From contig JAFUZJ010000005.1 in assembly GCA_017476665.1 (NCBI GenBank), positions 1-64,000 of the forward strand: DNA of 64,000 nucleotides, in the 5' to 3' direction. This document shows positions 43,744 through 51,543 of the stretch, piece after piece. Within the stretch, counting starts at the first letter, position 1. Each line of letters opens with the position of its first letter. The stretch is from Lachnospiraceae bacterium (GTDB lineage: Bacteria > Bacillota > Clostridia > Lachnospirales > Lachnospiraceae). The position numbers and the translations under genes are program-made. The notes below the pieces were generated by a model that saw only the letters and a list, made by a program, of their open reading frames with translations, made no database searches and was not told the DNA's origin.

Positions 43744-45009
43744 ATGAAGAAAAAAATGATTATGTTACTGACCATCAGCACCTGTTCCATGCTGGCACTG
43801 GCCGGCTGCGCAGGCAGCACATCCAATACAACAGGAACTACCTCTTCCGCAACTGCTTCTGCAACAGTCAGTTCTGTCAGCACAGCTGCGGCAGACAGCC
43901 AGATCGATACCAGTGATCTTTTTTCTGACAGAGATTTAAAGCAGACCGCAGATCTGAATAGCGCTGTATACTATACCGTAAAGAGCAGCACCGACATTCA
44001 CATCACGGAAGCAGGCGTATATGTATTGAGCGGCACGGCCACAGACGTCACGATCTATGTAGATGCGGATTCCGATGCAAAGGTACAGTTGGTACTGGAT
44101 GGTCTGAATCTCACAAACGCAGATTTTCCGTGCATCTACGTGACCAAAGCGGATAAGGTGTTTGTTACCACAAGTTCTGACAGCTCTTTAAGCGTTACCG
44201 GTACTTTCACCAAAGACGGAGATACCAATACAGACGGCGTGATCTTCTCCCGTTCTGATCTGGTGTTAAACGGAACCGCCACCCTGACCGTTTCGTCCAC
44301 CGACAACGGTATTGTCTGCAAGGATGATCTCAAAGTCACCGGCGGCACTTACAACATCACGGCAGGCTCCAAGGCTTTTGAAGCCAATGATTCCATTCTC
44401 ATTGCTGACGGGACTTTCAACCTGACAGCCGGAACCGATGGCCTTCATGCAGAAAATGATGAAGACGACACCAAAGGTTATGTCTATATCAGCGGCGGCA
44501 TCTTTACCATCAATGCAGGTGATGACGGCATTCACGCTGTATCGGTCGTCCAGATAGACGGCGGTACTTTCACCATCAAAGCGGCTGAGGGCATCGAGGG
44601 TACTTATATTCAGATCAATGACGGCACCATCGATATCCAGGCCAGCGATGACGGCATCAACGCTGCCAAGAAGTCCAACTCCTACCGTCCTACAATCGAG
44701 ATCAACGGCGGCGACATCACCGTTGTCATGGGCGCAGGGGACACCGACGGGATCGACTCCAACGGCGACATCTATGTCAACGGCGGTACCATCAACGTGA
44801 TTGGCAACTCTACCTTCGACTATGACGGCAACGCAGAGTATAACGGCGGCACCATTATCGTCAACGGCGAACAGGTTCAGAGCATTCCCAATCAGATGAT
44901 GGGCGGCGGCAGAGGCGGCTTCGGCGGGAACACCGGGATGAACGGCAATGCTAATTTCGGTGGAAACGCCGGCATGAAAGGAAACGGCAACAGAGGGAAC
45001 AGACAGTAA
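43744..45009 (+). CDS. DUF4353 carbohydrate-binding β-helix lipoprotein
   Basis: A 421-aa exported lipoprotein with lipobox LAGC at residues about 18–21. A Ser/Thr-rich linker (30–60) is followed by a long right-handed β-helix of repeated units such as INGGDITV, DGTFNLTAGTDGLHAENDED and DDGINAAKKSNS, as in DUF4353 proteins (Cthe_2159-like, polysaccharide binding with metal sites). The C-terminal 40 residues are Gly/Asn/Met-rich (MMGGGRGGFGGNTGMNGNAN). It is transcribed alone on the plus strand; an in-frame TTG at 43735 is less likely than the ATG. Confidence 0.88.
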   Translation: MKKKMIMLLTISTCSMLALAGCAGSTSNTTGTTSSATASATVSSVSTAAADSQIDTSDLFSDRDLKQTADLNSAVYYTVKSSTDIHITEAGVYVLSGTATDVTIYVDADSDAKVQLVLDGLNLTNADFPCIYVTKADKVFVTTSSDSSLSVTGTFTKDGDTNTDGVIFSRSDLVLNGTATLTVSSTDNGIVCKDDLKVTGGTYNITAGSKAFEANDSILIADGTFNLTAGTDGLHAENDEDDTKGYVYISGGIFTINAGDDGIHAVSVVQIDGGTFTIKAAEGIEGTYIQINDGTIDIQASDDGINAAKKSNSYRPTIEINGGDITVVMGAGDTDGIDSNGDIYVNGGTINVIGNSTFDYDGNAEYNGGTIIVNGEQVQSIPNQMMGGGRGGFGGNTGMNGNANFGGNAGMKGNGNRGNRQ

Positions 45010-45027
45010 AGCAATAGACGATCAATC

Positions 45028-45066
45028 AAAAGGACACAGCCCGTCAAAGGCTGTGTCCCTTTCTTT
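45028..45066. terminator. Bidirectional terminator
   Basis: A 10-bp perfect stem GGACACAGCC/GGCTGTGTCC with a 7-nt loop, followed by CTTTCTTT. On the opposite strand it is preceded by the AAAA that gives a TTTT tail. It separates the convergent DUF4353 and methyltransferase genes. Confidence 0.85.
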
Positions 45067-45702
45067 CTATTTTCTCGCCACCAGATGAAGCCGAAACTTC
45101 TTTTGCTTTTCCAACTTTTCTACTTTGAGCCCGGCACTTTCGCAGAACGTCCGAACCTGTTTTGTGGTATAACACCGCACATCACCATGCCCTGCCAGAT
45201 TCGCAATGGGCATCTCCACATGATTCATCAACCACACCATAAAATCATAAGAGGTATAATCCCGCAACACAAGGACGCCTCCCTTACGCAGCACCTTTGT
45301 GACACCGCCAAAAAATTTCTGCGGGTTCGGATAATGATGGAAGCTGTTGGCACAGATGACCACATCAAAGCTCTCCGCCGGAAAAGGCAAATCTTCACTG
45401 TCACCGACAACAAATTGCGCATTTTTCAAATGCTTGGCATTTGCCGTATCGATCATCTTTGGCGTCAGATCCAATCCGGTATAATGTTTCTCCGGATATT
45501 CCGACACGAGCAACTCTATCATCGGTCCGGTACCGCACCCCACATCTAATAGATTTTCAAAGCGCGTCTTCCGCAGTTCCTCCAGGATTGGCGGATAATC
45601 ATCTTTACACAGCTCATAAATTCCGGCATGACCGCTGTCATAGATTTCCGCTGCTTTCGTGAATTCCTTTATGGACAACTCTTTATACGCTTGACCGTTC
45701 AC
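45067..45702 (-). CDS. Class I SAM-dependent methyltransferase
   Basis: A 211-aa methyltransferase. Motif I is NLLDVGCGTGPMIELL. Later motifs are HYTGLDLTPKMIDTA, VVGDSEDLPFPAESFDVVICANSFHHYP and LRKGGVLVLRD, the UbiE/Coq5-like pattern. The substrate is not evident. The start is GTG at 45702 after GGGGGAA. Two DtxR-like inverted repeats lie in its upstream region, which links it with the iron-related operons nearby. Confidence 0.88.
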   Translation of the reverse strand: MNGQAYKELSIKEFTKAAEIYDSGHAGIYELCKDDYPPILEELRKTRFENLLDVGCGTGPMIELLVSEYPEKHYTGLDLTPKMIDTANAKHLKNAQFVVGDSEDLPFPAESFDVVICANSFHHYPNPQKFFGGVTKVLRKGGVLVLRDYTSYDFMVWLMNHVEMPIANLAGHGDVRCYTTKQVRTFCESAGLKVEKLEKQKKFRLHLVARK

Positions 45703-45729
45703 GATCTTCCCCCTGCATTCTCGGTTATT

Positions 45730-45785
45730 GTTAGCTTTAACTAACCTTACAAAAAATTTACTGCTTTGGTTAGCCGTGTCTAACT
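45730..45785. promoter_or_regulatory. Two DtxR-like boxes before the methyltransferase gene
   Basis: GTTAGCTTTAACTAAC at 45730..45745 and GGTTAGCCGTGTCTAAC at 45769..45785 are imperfect inverted repeats of the TTAG…CTAA type. They start 28 bp upstream of the start codon. The first has the same TTAGN6CTAA spacing as boxes near 50760 and 61280. Binding by a DtxR/IdeR- or MntR-like metal repressor is inferred. Confidence 0.55.
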
Positions 45786-45849
45786 ATAGAATATACCACT
45801 ATCCATTATAAAAATCAACCTATTAATTACTAAAGTTGCATTTATTAAT

Positions 45850-45993
45850 CTACGCTCTCAAAACCAAGTCACATCTTTCTTCAATCCTATAATGCAAAAA
45901 GTATTTTTCCTCCATAGGAATCCAACGTTCAAAGAACATTTCGGCTTTCGCATCTCCCTCCCGCTCAAGGATCCGCGCTCTCTGCTCATCTGC
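45850..45993 (-). pseudogene. C-terminal remnant of a P-loop nucleoside-kinase-like protein
   Basis: Directly after the DegV stop codon, in the same frame, 47 codons are open before the next stop: ADEQRARILEREGDAKAEMF… with FFERWIPMEEKYFLHYRIEE. The composition is coding-like. RWIPMEEKYF with a following DLVL resembles the C terminus of uridine-kinase-like P-loop proteins as I remember them. No start codon or body is present. It is probably a left-over gene end, but a chance frame cannot be excluded. Confidence 0.4.
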
Positions 45994-46872
45994 CTATCTC
46001 TTGTTCACCCTGTCTACTATCCCGACGGAAATTCCTTTCGTTTCGCTCCCTATATGGCAGGCAATGCTGCATGCTAACGGTCTGTATTCCACATCATAGT
46101 CAGGAAATATGTCCTTGATCTGTCCGATCCATGCCTCCACATCCCCGGCATCTGTCATAGTTCCTGCCACGCCGATGTGTATCCTATTTTTGTCAATATT
46201 CGCAAATTTCTCTCTGAGCGCACTTTGTGCTGCTTCTAACATCAGATTTTCACACGCTTTTACTCCTCTTGCCTTAGCAAAAGCATCCAATCTCCCACTC
46301 TCGATCTTAAGCACAGGACGAATGCCCGCAACCGTTGCCACTGCTGCACCTGCTGCCGTAATCCTCCCGCTTTTTACAATATATCTCAGATCATTTACCA
46401 TAATATAAATGATTGACTGAGCGGCGTTCTCCTCAAGTCTCTTTTTGATCGAAACGGCATTTTGTCCATGGTCCGCCATGTATTTGGCATCATACACAGA
46501 ATCCAGCAAAGTCATGGAAATACGGCGATTATCGACCACCTGAACCTTACCGGAAAAGTCTTTTGCCAGCATTGCCGCTGTCTCCAGCGAACCGCTGAGT
46601 CCCCCCGACATCGGTATGTACACAATTTCATCATTTCCCTCTGCCAGGATCCTATCCCAGCATTTCTGCAGATCATATGGCGATGGCTGCGAGGTAGAAA
46701 CACTTTTTCCTGCTTTCAACGCAGCAAAAACACGGTCATGGGTTATGTTCTCCCCTTCCAGATAATCCTGTCCCTCTATCTGGATCGGCATAGGCATAGT
46801 AAAGATTCCATTATCCAATCCCTCTTGTGCCAGAATACCGCTGTTTGTATCTGTCATAATCGCTGTCTTCAC
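45994..46872 (-). CDS. DegV-family fatty-acid-binding protein
   Basis: A 292-aa cytosolic protein. It has MTDTNSGI (the DegV start is usually TDSxxDL), SVSTSQPSP (lipid-contacting STSQPS), YIPMSGGLSGSLETA and VVDNRRISM. It is probably a fatty-acid-binding subunit for the FakAB-type kinase, or a general lipid carrier. The start is GTG at 46872, seven bases after AAGGA; the nearby ATG is out of frame. Confidence 0.9.
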   Translation of the reverse strand: MKTAIMTDTNSGILAQEGLDNGIFTMPMPIQIEGQDYLEGENITHDRVFAALKAGKSVSTSQPSPYDLQKCWDRILAEGNDEIVYIPMSGGLSGSLETAAMLAKDFSGKVQVVDNRRISMTLLDSVYDAKYMADHGQNAVSIKKRLEENAAQSIIYIMVNDLRYIVKSGRITAAGAAVATVAGIRPVLKIESGRLDAFAKARGVKACENLMLEAAQSALREKFANIDKNRIHIGVAGTMTDAGDVEAWIGQIKDIFPDYDVEYRPLACSIACHIGSETKGISVGIVDRVNKR

Positions 46873-46956
46873 ATTGGAGTCCTTCTTTGGATTTATTGTA
46901 TTTTACAAATACTATCCTAAATAATATACTATTCTGTTCCCCAATGCAAGGAGTCC

Positions 46957-47169
46957 TTAACGAAAATCCGACAGGAGGTACATACCTGCCACCCCGATGA
47001 ATCCGGTTCCGAATATCATGGGCACTACCCCTGCAAGCATTCCGGTACTTGCCTGCGACAGACCTTCAATACCGCCGACGATCAGGAAGCCGATACCTGC
47101 CAATACCATTCCCACCGCCGTCACGATACTCTCCATACCTGTATAATTCCGATTCCCCTGCTCTCTCAT
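46957..47169 (-). CDS. Small two-helix membrane protein
   Basis: A 70-aa protein. After a short polar start (MREQGNRNYTG) there are two Gly-rich helices (IVTAVGMVLAGIGFLIVGG and MLAGVVPMIFGTGFIGVAGMYLL). I do not recognise a family. The ATG at 47169 lies about nine bases after GAGG. A longer frame from 47211 lacks a ribosome site. It stands between DegV and the ABC pair and may be independent. Confidence 0.6.
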   Translation of the reverse strand: MREQGNRNYTGMESIVTAVGMVLAGIGFLIVGGIEGLSQASTGMLAGVVPMIFGTGFIGVAGMYLLSDFR

Positions 47170-47317
47170 TTTTATGATCCTCGCTTTCCACTTTATAGTA
47201 TGTTTTGTCATGTGTTTTGCTCACATGTTGTGTTTCATCTGACAGACTTACCATAAAGCGAAAATGTTTCGGTTTTATTTGAGGATTGTTTCTGTTTTAT
47301 TAACGCGAAATAATTTT

Positions 47318-48985
47318 TCACGAAACCCTGCCTGCGTCCATGACAAGCGTCCGATCTGCAATACACATTGTGGAGGAACGATGCGATACCAGCAGGATCG
47401 TCTTATTTTCCGAAGATTCCTTCAGCGCTTTCAAAATCACCGCTTCATTTAAACTGTCCAGACTGCTGGTAGGCTCATCCAACAGCATAAAAGGCGCATT
47501 GTGGAGAAATGCCCTGGCAAGACCGATGCGCTGCTTTTCCCCGCCGGAAAGCGTGCTGCCCAGCTCGCCCACCTCTGTCTCATAGCCTTTCGGAAGTGTC
47601 ATGATAAAATCATGGATCGCCGCTTTCCTGCATGCCTCCTCCACCTCCTGATCCGTGGCATCCAGTTTTCCGATTCGGATATTGTTCGCAATGGTATCCT
47701 TGAACAGTTGGGTCTCCTGCGTCATATAACTCTCCATATCACGAAGATCTGCGGTACTGATATCTTCCACATTTCTCCCCGAGATACGGATTTCTCCCTG
47801 ATTCACCTTCCAAAACCGCATGAACAGCTTCAAAAGTGTGGATTTTCCACAGCCGCTGGGGCCGACGATTCCGATGATCTTATCCCGGTCCACCCTTACG
47901 GAAACCTCCTGCAGAACCGCCTCCCGATCATATGCAAATGAAACCTTCGCCGCTTCTGCGCTCTCAAATCCAATCTTCTCTTTACCCACAATGTCTTCCG
48001 TCTCCGGCTCTTCATCGATGACGGCCAACACCCTGGCGCCGGATGCCACGGTGCTCTGCAGCGTTGTTCCCAGCGCGGACAAAGCGGTAACCGGTCCAAA
48101 CGATGACATCAGGGCGATCATCGGGATCAGAAATCCGTCAAACCCGACTTGTCCGGACTCATAAAGAAGCAGGCAGACCACAAACATCGCCAGATCCGAC
48201 AGCCAGATAAAGGTATTGGCAAGTGCCATATTGGTTCCGGTCAGTTTGTTGAGCACCCTCTGTTTATCGGAAAGCGAATTTGTTTTATCCGTGATCTCCC
48301 CAAGCCTTTTCTCACCGCCCCGGTACTGCAGGATCTCATCCAATCCCCGAATGCTCTCCAGCATATGTGCGGAAAGTGCTCCCGACTCGCCTCTCAGATC
48401 ATCTCCAAGGGTTCCGCTGCGTTTGGAGATCAATACCGGCAACACTGCTCCTACCACCAGAAAAGATACAAGGGCAAGGATGCCGAGAATCGGATGATAA
48501 CTGCCGATGTACAGACACATAATCGTTTCCGTCACAATCGCGATACAGATTGGCGAGATCGTGTGAGCATAAAACACTTCCAAAAGCTCCACATCTGAAG
48601 TAAGCAGTGAGATCAAGTCACCCTTATCTCTCCCCTCCAGCTTTGCAGGACATAAGCGCCGCAGCGCCTTAAAAACACGATCTCTCACGATTGCCAACAG
48701 TGTGAATGCAATATAATGATTCGTTCGCTGCTCTGAAAAACGAAAAACCGCACGTAAAATCGCAAAGCATAAGAGACAGATCACGGTGGTCCGAAACGAA
48801 AGTCCGGTCTCTAAGCCAAGTCCGTTCAACACGGCATATCCGCCGAGGATCGGAATAAATTGAGCAGTAAGGAAGCCAAGTGTCCCCAGCGTAACGGCAA
48901 GCACCATAAATCCCGTAAGTGGTTTGACCAGCTTTAGCATTCGAAACAGAACTGTTATTTTACTTACTTTCTTTGTCTTTTTCAT
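47318..48985 (-). CDS. ABC exporter half-transporter, CydC-like
   Basis: A 555-aa fused permease–ATPase. Six membrane helices (about 20–300) precede the nucleotide-binding domain with GPSGCGKSTLL, LSGGEKQRIGLARA, PFMLLDEPTSSLD and the H-loop LVSHR. The pair with the following CydD-like gene suggests a heterodimeric exporter; CydDC moves thiols/heme-related compounds. The start is ATG at 48985 after GGAGGG, overlapping the upstream gene by four bases. The iron-type box before the pair points to a metal- or heme-linked substrate (inference). Confidence 0.88.
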   Translation of the reverse strand: MKKTKKVSKITVLFRMLKLVKPLTGFMVLAVTLGTLGFLTAQFIPILGGYAVLNGLGLETGLSFRTTVICLLCFAILRAVFRFSEQRTNHYIAFTLLAIVRDRVFKALRRLCPAKLEGRDKGDLISLLTSDVELLEVFYAHTISPICIAIVTETIMCLYIGSYHPILGILALVSFLVVGAVLPVLISKRSGTLGDDLRGESGALSAHMLESIRGLDEILQYRGGEKRLGEITDKTNSLSDKQRVLNKLTGTNMALANTFIWLSDLAMFVVCLLLYESGQVGFDGFLIPMIALMSSFGPVTALSALGTTLQSTVASGARVLAVIDEEPETEDIVGKEKIGFESAEAAKVSFAYDREAVLQEVSVRVDRDKIIGIVGPSGCGKSTLLKLFMRFWKVNQGEIRISGRNVEDISTADLRDMESYMTQETQLFKDTIANNIRIGKLDATDQEVEEACRKAAIHDFIMTLPKGYETEVGELGSTLSGGEKQRIGLARAFLHNAPFMLLDEPTSSLDSLNEAVILKALKESSENKTILLVSHRSSTMCIADRTLVMDAGRVS

Positions 48986-50724
48986 GATGCTCTGCCCTCC
49001 TTTCCGAATGCTTCCAATTCTTTCTGTGTGTCCCACAGTTTCTTATATTCCGCACAGCTCAGGAGCAGTTCCTCATGGGTTCCCGTACCTTTGATCCTGC
49101 CGTTCGCCATGCAGAAGATCCTGTCCGCCTCCACAACATTTGCCAGCCGATGGCTGATCATCAGAATTGTTTTGGACTTCGCAAGCTCTTTGATCTCCCG
49201 CAGGATCAATTCTTCACTCTCCACATCGATATTACTGGTCGCCTCATCAAAGATATAGATCTTCGAATCATGCAGCATTGCCCTGGCAAGGGCAAGTCTC
49301 TGTTTTTGTCCGCCGGACAGATTTCCCGCATTCTCGGTCAGTTCCGTATCCAGACCTTTTTCGCCTTGAAAAAATCCTGCAATATTACATTCTTCCAGCA
49401 CGGACCACAATCGTTCGTCTGTTGCTTTCGAATCTGCCAACAAAAGGTTCTCCCGAACCGAACCCTTGAAAAACACACTTCCAAGCCCTACATAAGTCAT
49501 ATTTTTCAAAAGCGCTTCCTCTTTTATCTCATCCAGCCGGACGCCGTCTATCGTGATTGTTCCCGATGCCACGGTATTCCGCCCCATCAAAAGAGAAGCG
49601 ACCGTAGACTTCCCGCTTCCGCTCTCGCCCACAATTCCTGTGAAACTTCCGCTTTCCATCCGAACCGATACCTCATGGAGGACCTCCCGGTCAGACGTGT
49701 AAGAAAAACATACATCCTTCAGTTCAACATCCGGATCGCCTTTCGGAAAATCCTTGGTTTTCTCAGCCGGCTCCGGCTCACTCAAAAACCGAAAGATCCG
49801 ATCGCTGGCTGCCATACCGTTCATGGCAACATGGAAATAGCTTCCCAGCCTCCGCATGGGCAAAAAGAAATCAGCGGAAAGCAATATCATAAAGATCACA
49901 GCTGCCAGACCAATCGTCCCGTCTGCAAAGGCCTTTCCCGCAAGCGCAATCCCCAGGGCAGCCCCACCATAGGTAAAGAAATCCATGATAATGATCGAGT
50001 TGAGCTGCATGGTCAGCACTTTCATGGTCACTACCCGGAAGTGTTCCGATTCCACATTCATTTGTTCATTTTTAAATTCATCCGCCTGATATGTCTTAAG
50101 CGTGGTCATGCCCTGTAAATTTTCCAGGAAGGTGCTGCCCAGACGCGTATACTGATCCCAATATTTTGAAAGCAGCTTCTTTGCAATCTTCTGAACCATC
50201 ATAATCGCTCCCGGGATCAGCGGGACACATACAAGCAACACAGCTGCCACTTTGAAACTGCCGGCTGCACCAAACAGGAAAAACAATGAGACCGGTGCCA
50301 GAAACGCATAAAAAAACTGCGGAACATACTGCCCGAAATAGCTTTCCAACTGCTCTACCCCTTCCACCGATTCCTGGACAAGTTCCGCCGTAGACGCATG
50401 CTCCCGATAAGTATTTCCAAGCTTCAGGAGCTTTTTATAAATCTGCTCCCGCATCACCCGCTTCACCGTCCGCGAGGCGAGATAACTCATTTTTATGGCT
50501 GCTTTCGTCACAAACCATCGAATCAAAAGTGCCACCCCGAGAACTCCTGCTCTTATCAGAATCATTTCGGCATTCTCGCTTTTTGCATAGAGCCCTTCCA
50601 CCATAGCTGCGATCATACCGATCATGACCGCATTCAAAATAAGTTCAATCCACTGAAACACAATATTTCCTACAATGTATTTTTTGCTTTCCGGACACAT
50701 CAGCATCAATCTTTTATCAAACAT
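48982..50724 (-). CDS. ABC exporter half-transporter, CydD-like
   Basis: A 580-aa fused permease–ATPase and first gene of the pair. The membrane domain contains GMTTLKTYQADEFKNEQM and TMKVLTMQLNSIIIMD, which are CydD-like. The ATPase domain has GESGSGKSTVASLL, LSGGQKQRLALARAM, IYIFDEATSNID and ISHRL. The start is ATG at 50724, seven bases after GGAG. A DtxR-like box (50753..50766) lies 28 bp upstream. Confidence 0.9.
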   Translation of the reverse strand: MFDKRLMLMCPESKKYIVGNIVFQWIELILNAVMIGMIAAMVEGLYAKSENAEMILIRAGVLGVALLIRWFVTKAAIKMSYLASRTVKRVMREQIYKKLLKLGNTYREHASTAELVQESVEGVEQLESYFGQYVPQFFYAFLAPVSLFFLFGAAGSFKVAAVLLVCVPLIPGAIMMVQKIAKKLLSKYWDQYTRLGSTFLENLQGMTTLKTYQADEFKNEQMNVESEHFRVVTMKVLTMQLNSIIIMDFFTYGGAALGIALAGKAFADGTIGLAAVIFMILLSADFFLPMRRLGSYFHVAMNGMAASDRIFRFLSEPEPAEKTKDFPKGDPDVELKDVCFSYTSDREVLHEVSVRMESGSFTGIVGESGSGKSTVASLLMGRNTVASGTITIDGVRLDEIKEEALLKNMTYVGLGSVFFKGSVRENLLLADSKATDERLWSVLEECNIAGFFQGEKGLDTELTENAGNLSGGQKQRLALARAMLHDSKIYIFDEATSNIDVESEELILREIKELAKSKTILMISHRLANVVEADRIFCMANGRIKGTGTHEELLLSCAEYKKLWDTQKELEAFGKEGRAS

Positions 50725-50752
50725 ACGCTTTCTCCATATCACCGGTTTCAAA

Positions 50753-50766
50753 TTAGCTATTGCTAA
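50753..50766. promoter_or_regulatory. DtxR-like box before the CydDC-like pair
   Basis: TTAGCTATTGCTAA is a perfect inverted repeat (TTAGC-N4-GCTAA). It lies 28 bp before the CydD-like ATG and about 50 bp from the divergent TetR promoter. Confidence 0.6.
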
Positions 50767-50818
50767 CCGTTAACTGTATCATATACCATACCCCCACAAA
50801 AAGGCAAGAGTTAAGGAC

Positions 50819-50847
50819 TTGACACGCTCAGACAAAGATGGTAATAT
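50819..50847 (+). promoter_or_regulatory. Promoter of the TetR–phosphotransferase–MATE cluster
   Basis: TTGACA (50819..50824) and TAATAT (50842..50847) are 17 bp apart on the plus strand, about 55 bp before the TetR ribosome site. Confidence 0.75.
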
Positions 50848-50907
50848 ATGCTGTGAACATTTTTATATTTGTTCATAGGCAATAGATCAAAGGAGACCAC
50901 ACACTAC

Positions 50908-51504
50908 ATGGGCAGAGCATTTAGTGAAGAAGAGCGGACAAAAATAAAGATTGCACTGATGGAAAGCGCCCTGGAGCTTTTCCATGAACAAGGGAAAAAG
51001 AGTCTGAGCATCCGGGAGCTGACCAAGCGCGCCGGCATCTCACAGGGTGGCTTTTATACCTTTTGGGAGGACAAAGACGCATTGATATTGGACGTGATCC
51101 GCTACAGGGCCGCGCAAAAGCTGGAGGCAATCGTACCGCTTTTCCCGGAATCCCTGGCTTCTCCCCGCAAATTTTTGGCGGACCATCTGTACAACTGGTG
51201 CATTGACCTGAAAGGAAAGATTCTGACAAAGCCTATTTATCAGGACAGCATGCGGCAGCTTCGGAGACAGTCTGCCGAAGACACAAACCGCATGTCCACG
51301 ATCTATTCGGATTTTCTGAACAGGCTGTCCGACTACTGGCTCTGCAATCAAGCAGTCAAAGCGGTGGACATCGACGGTCTGATCAACCTTTTTGCCGCCG
51401 CAGGCATTCTGATGAGTGACCAGATCCAGCTTGACGGCAATTATTTTGACGAACTGCTCCGCATTCTCATTGACGGCGGCGCAGAACGTTTCATCATCCT
51501 GTAA
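50908..51504 (+). CDS. TetR/AcrR-family regulator
   Basis: A 198-aa repressor. The N-terminal DNA-binding domain is typical (ALELFHEQGKKSLSIRELTKRAGISQGGFYTFWEDKDALILDVI). The ligand domain is unassigned. The ATG at 50908 follows AAAGGAG with a rather long 12-base gap. It is the first gene of a plus-strand cluster with a drug-phosphotransferase-like enzyme 39 bp downstream and a MATE pump, so it may sense the compound they handle. Confidence 0.9.
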   Translation: MGRAFSEEERTKIKIALMESALELFHEQGKKSLSIRELTKRAGISQGGFYTFWEDKDALILDVIRYRAAQKLEAIVPLFPESLASPRKFLADHLYNWCIDLKGKILTKPIYQDSMRQLRRQSAEDTNRMSTIYSDFLNRLSDYWLCNQAVKAVDIDGLINLFAAAGILMSDQIQLDGNYFDELLRILIDGGAERFIIL

Positions 51505-51543
51505 ATCATATTTATAGAGCACTACATAGAAGGAGGATTTCAC

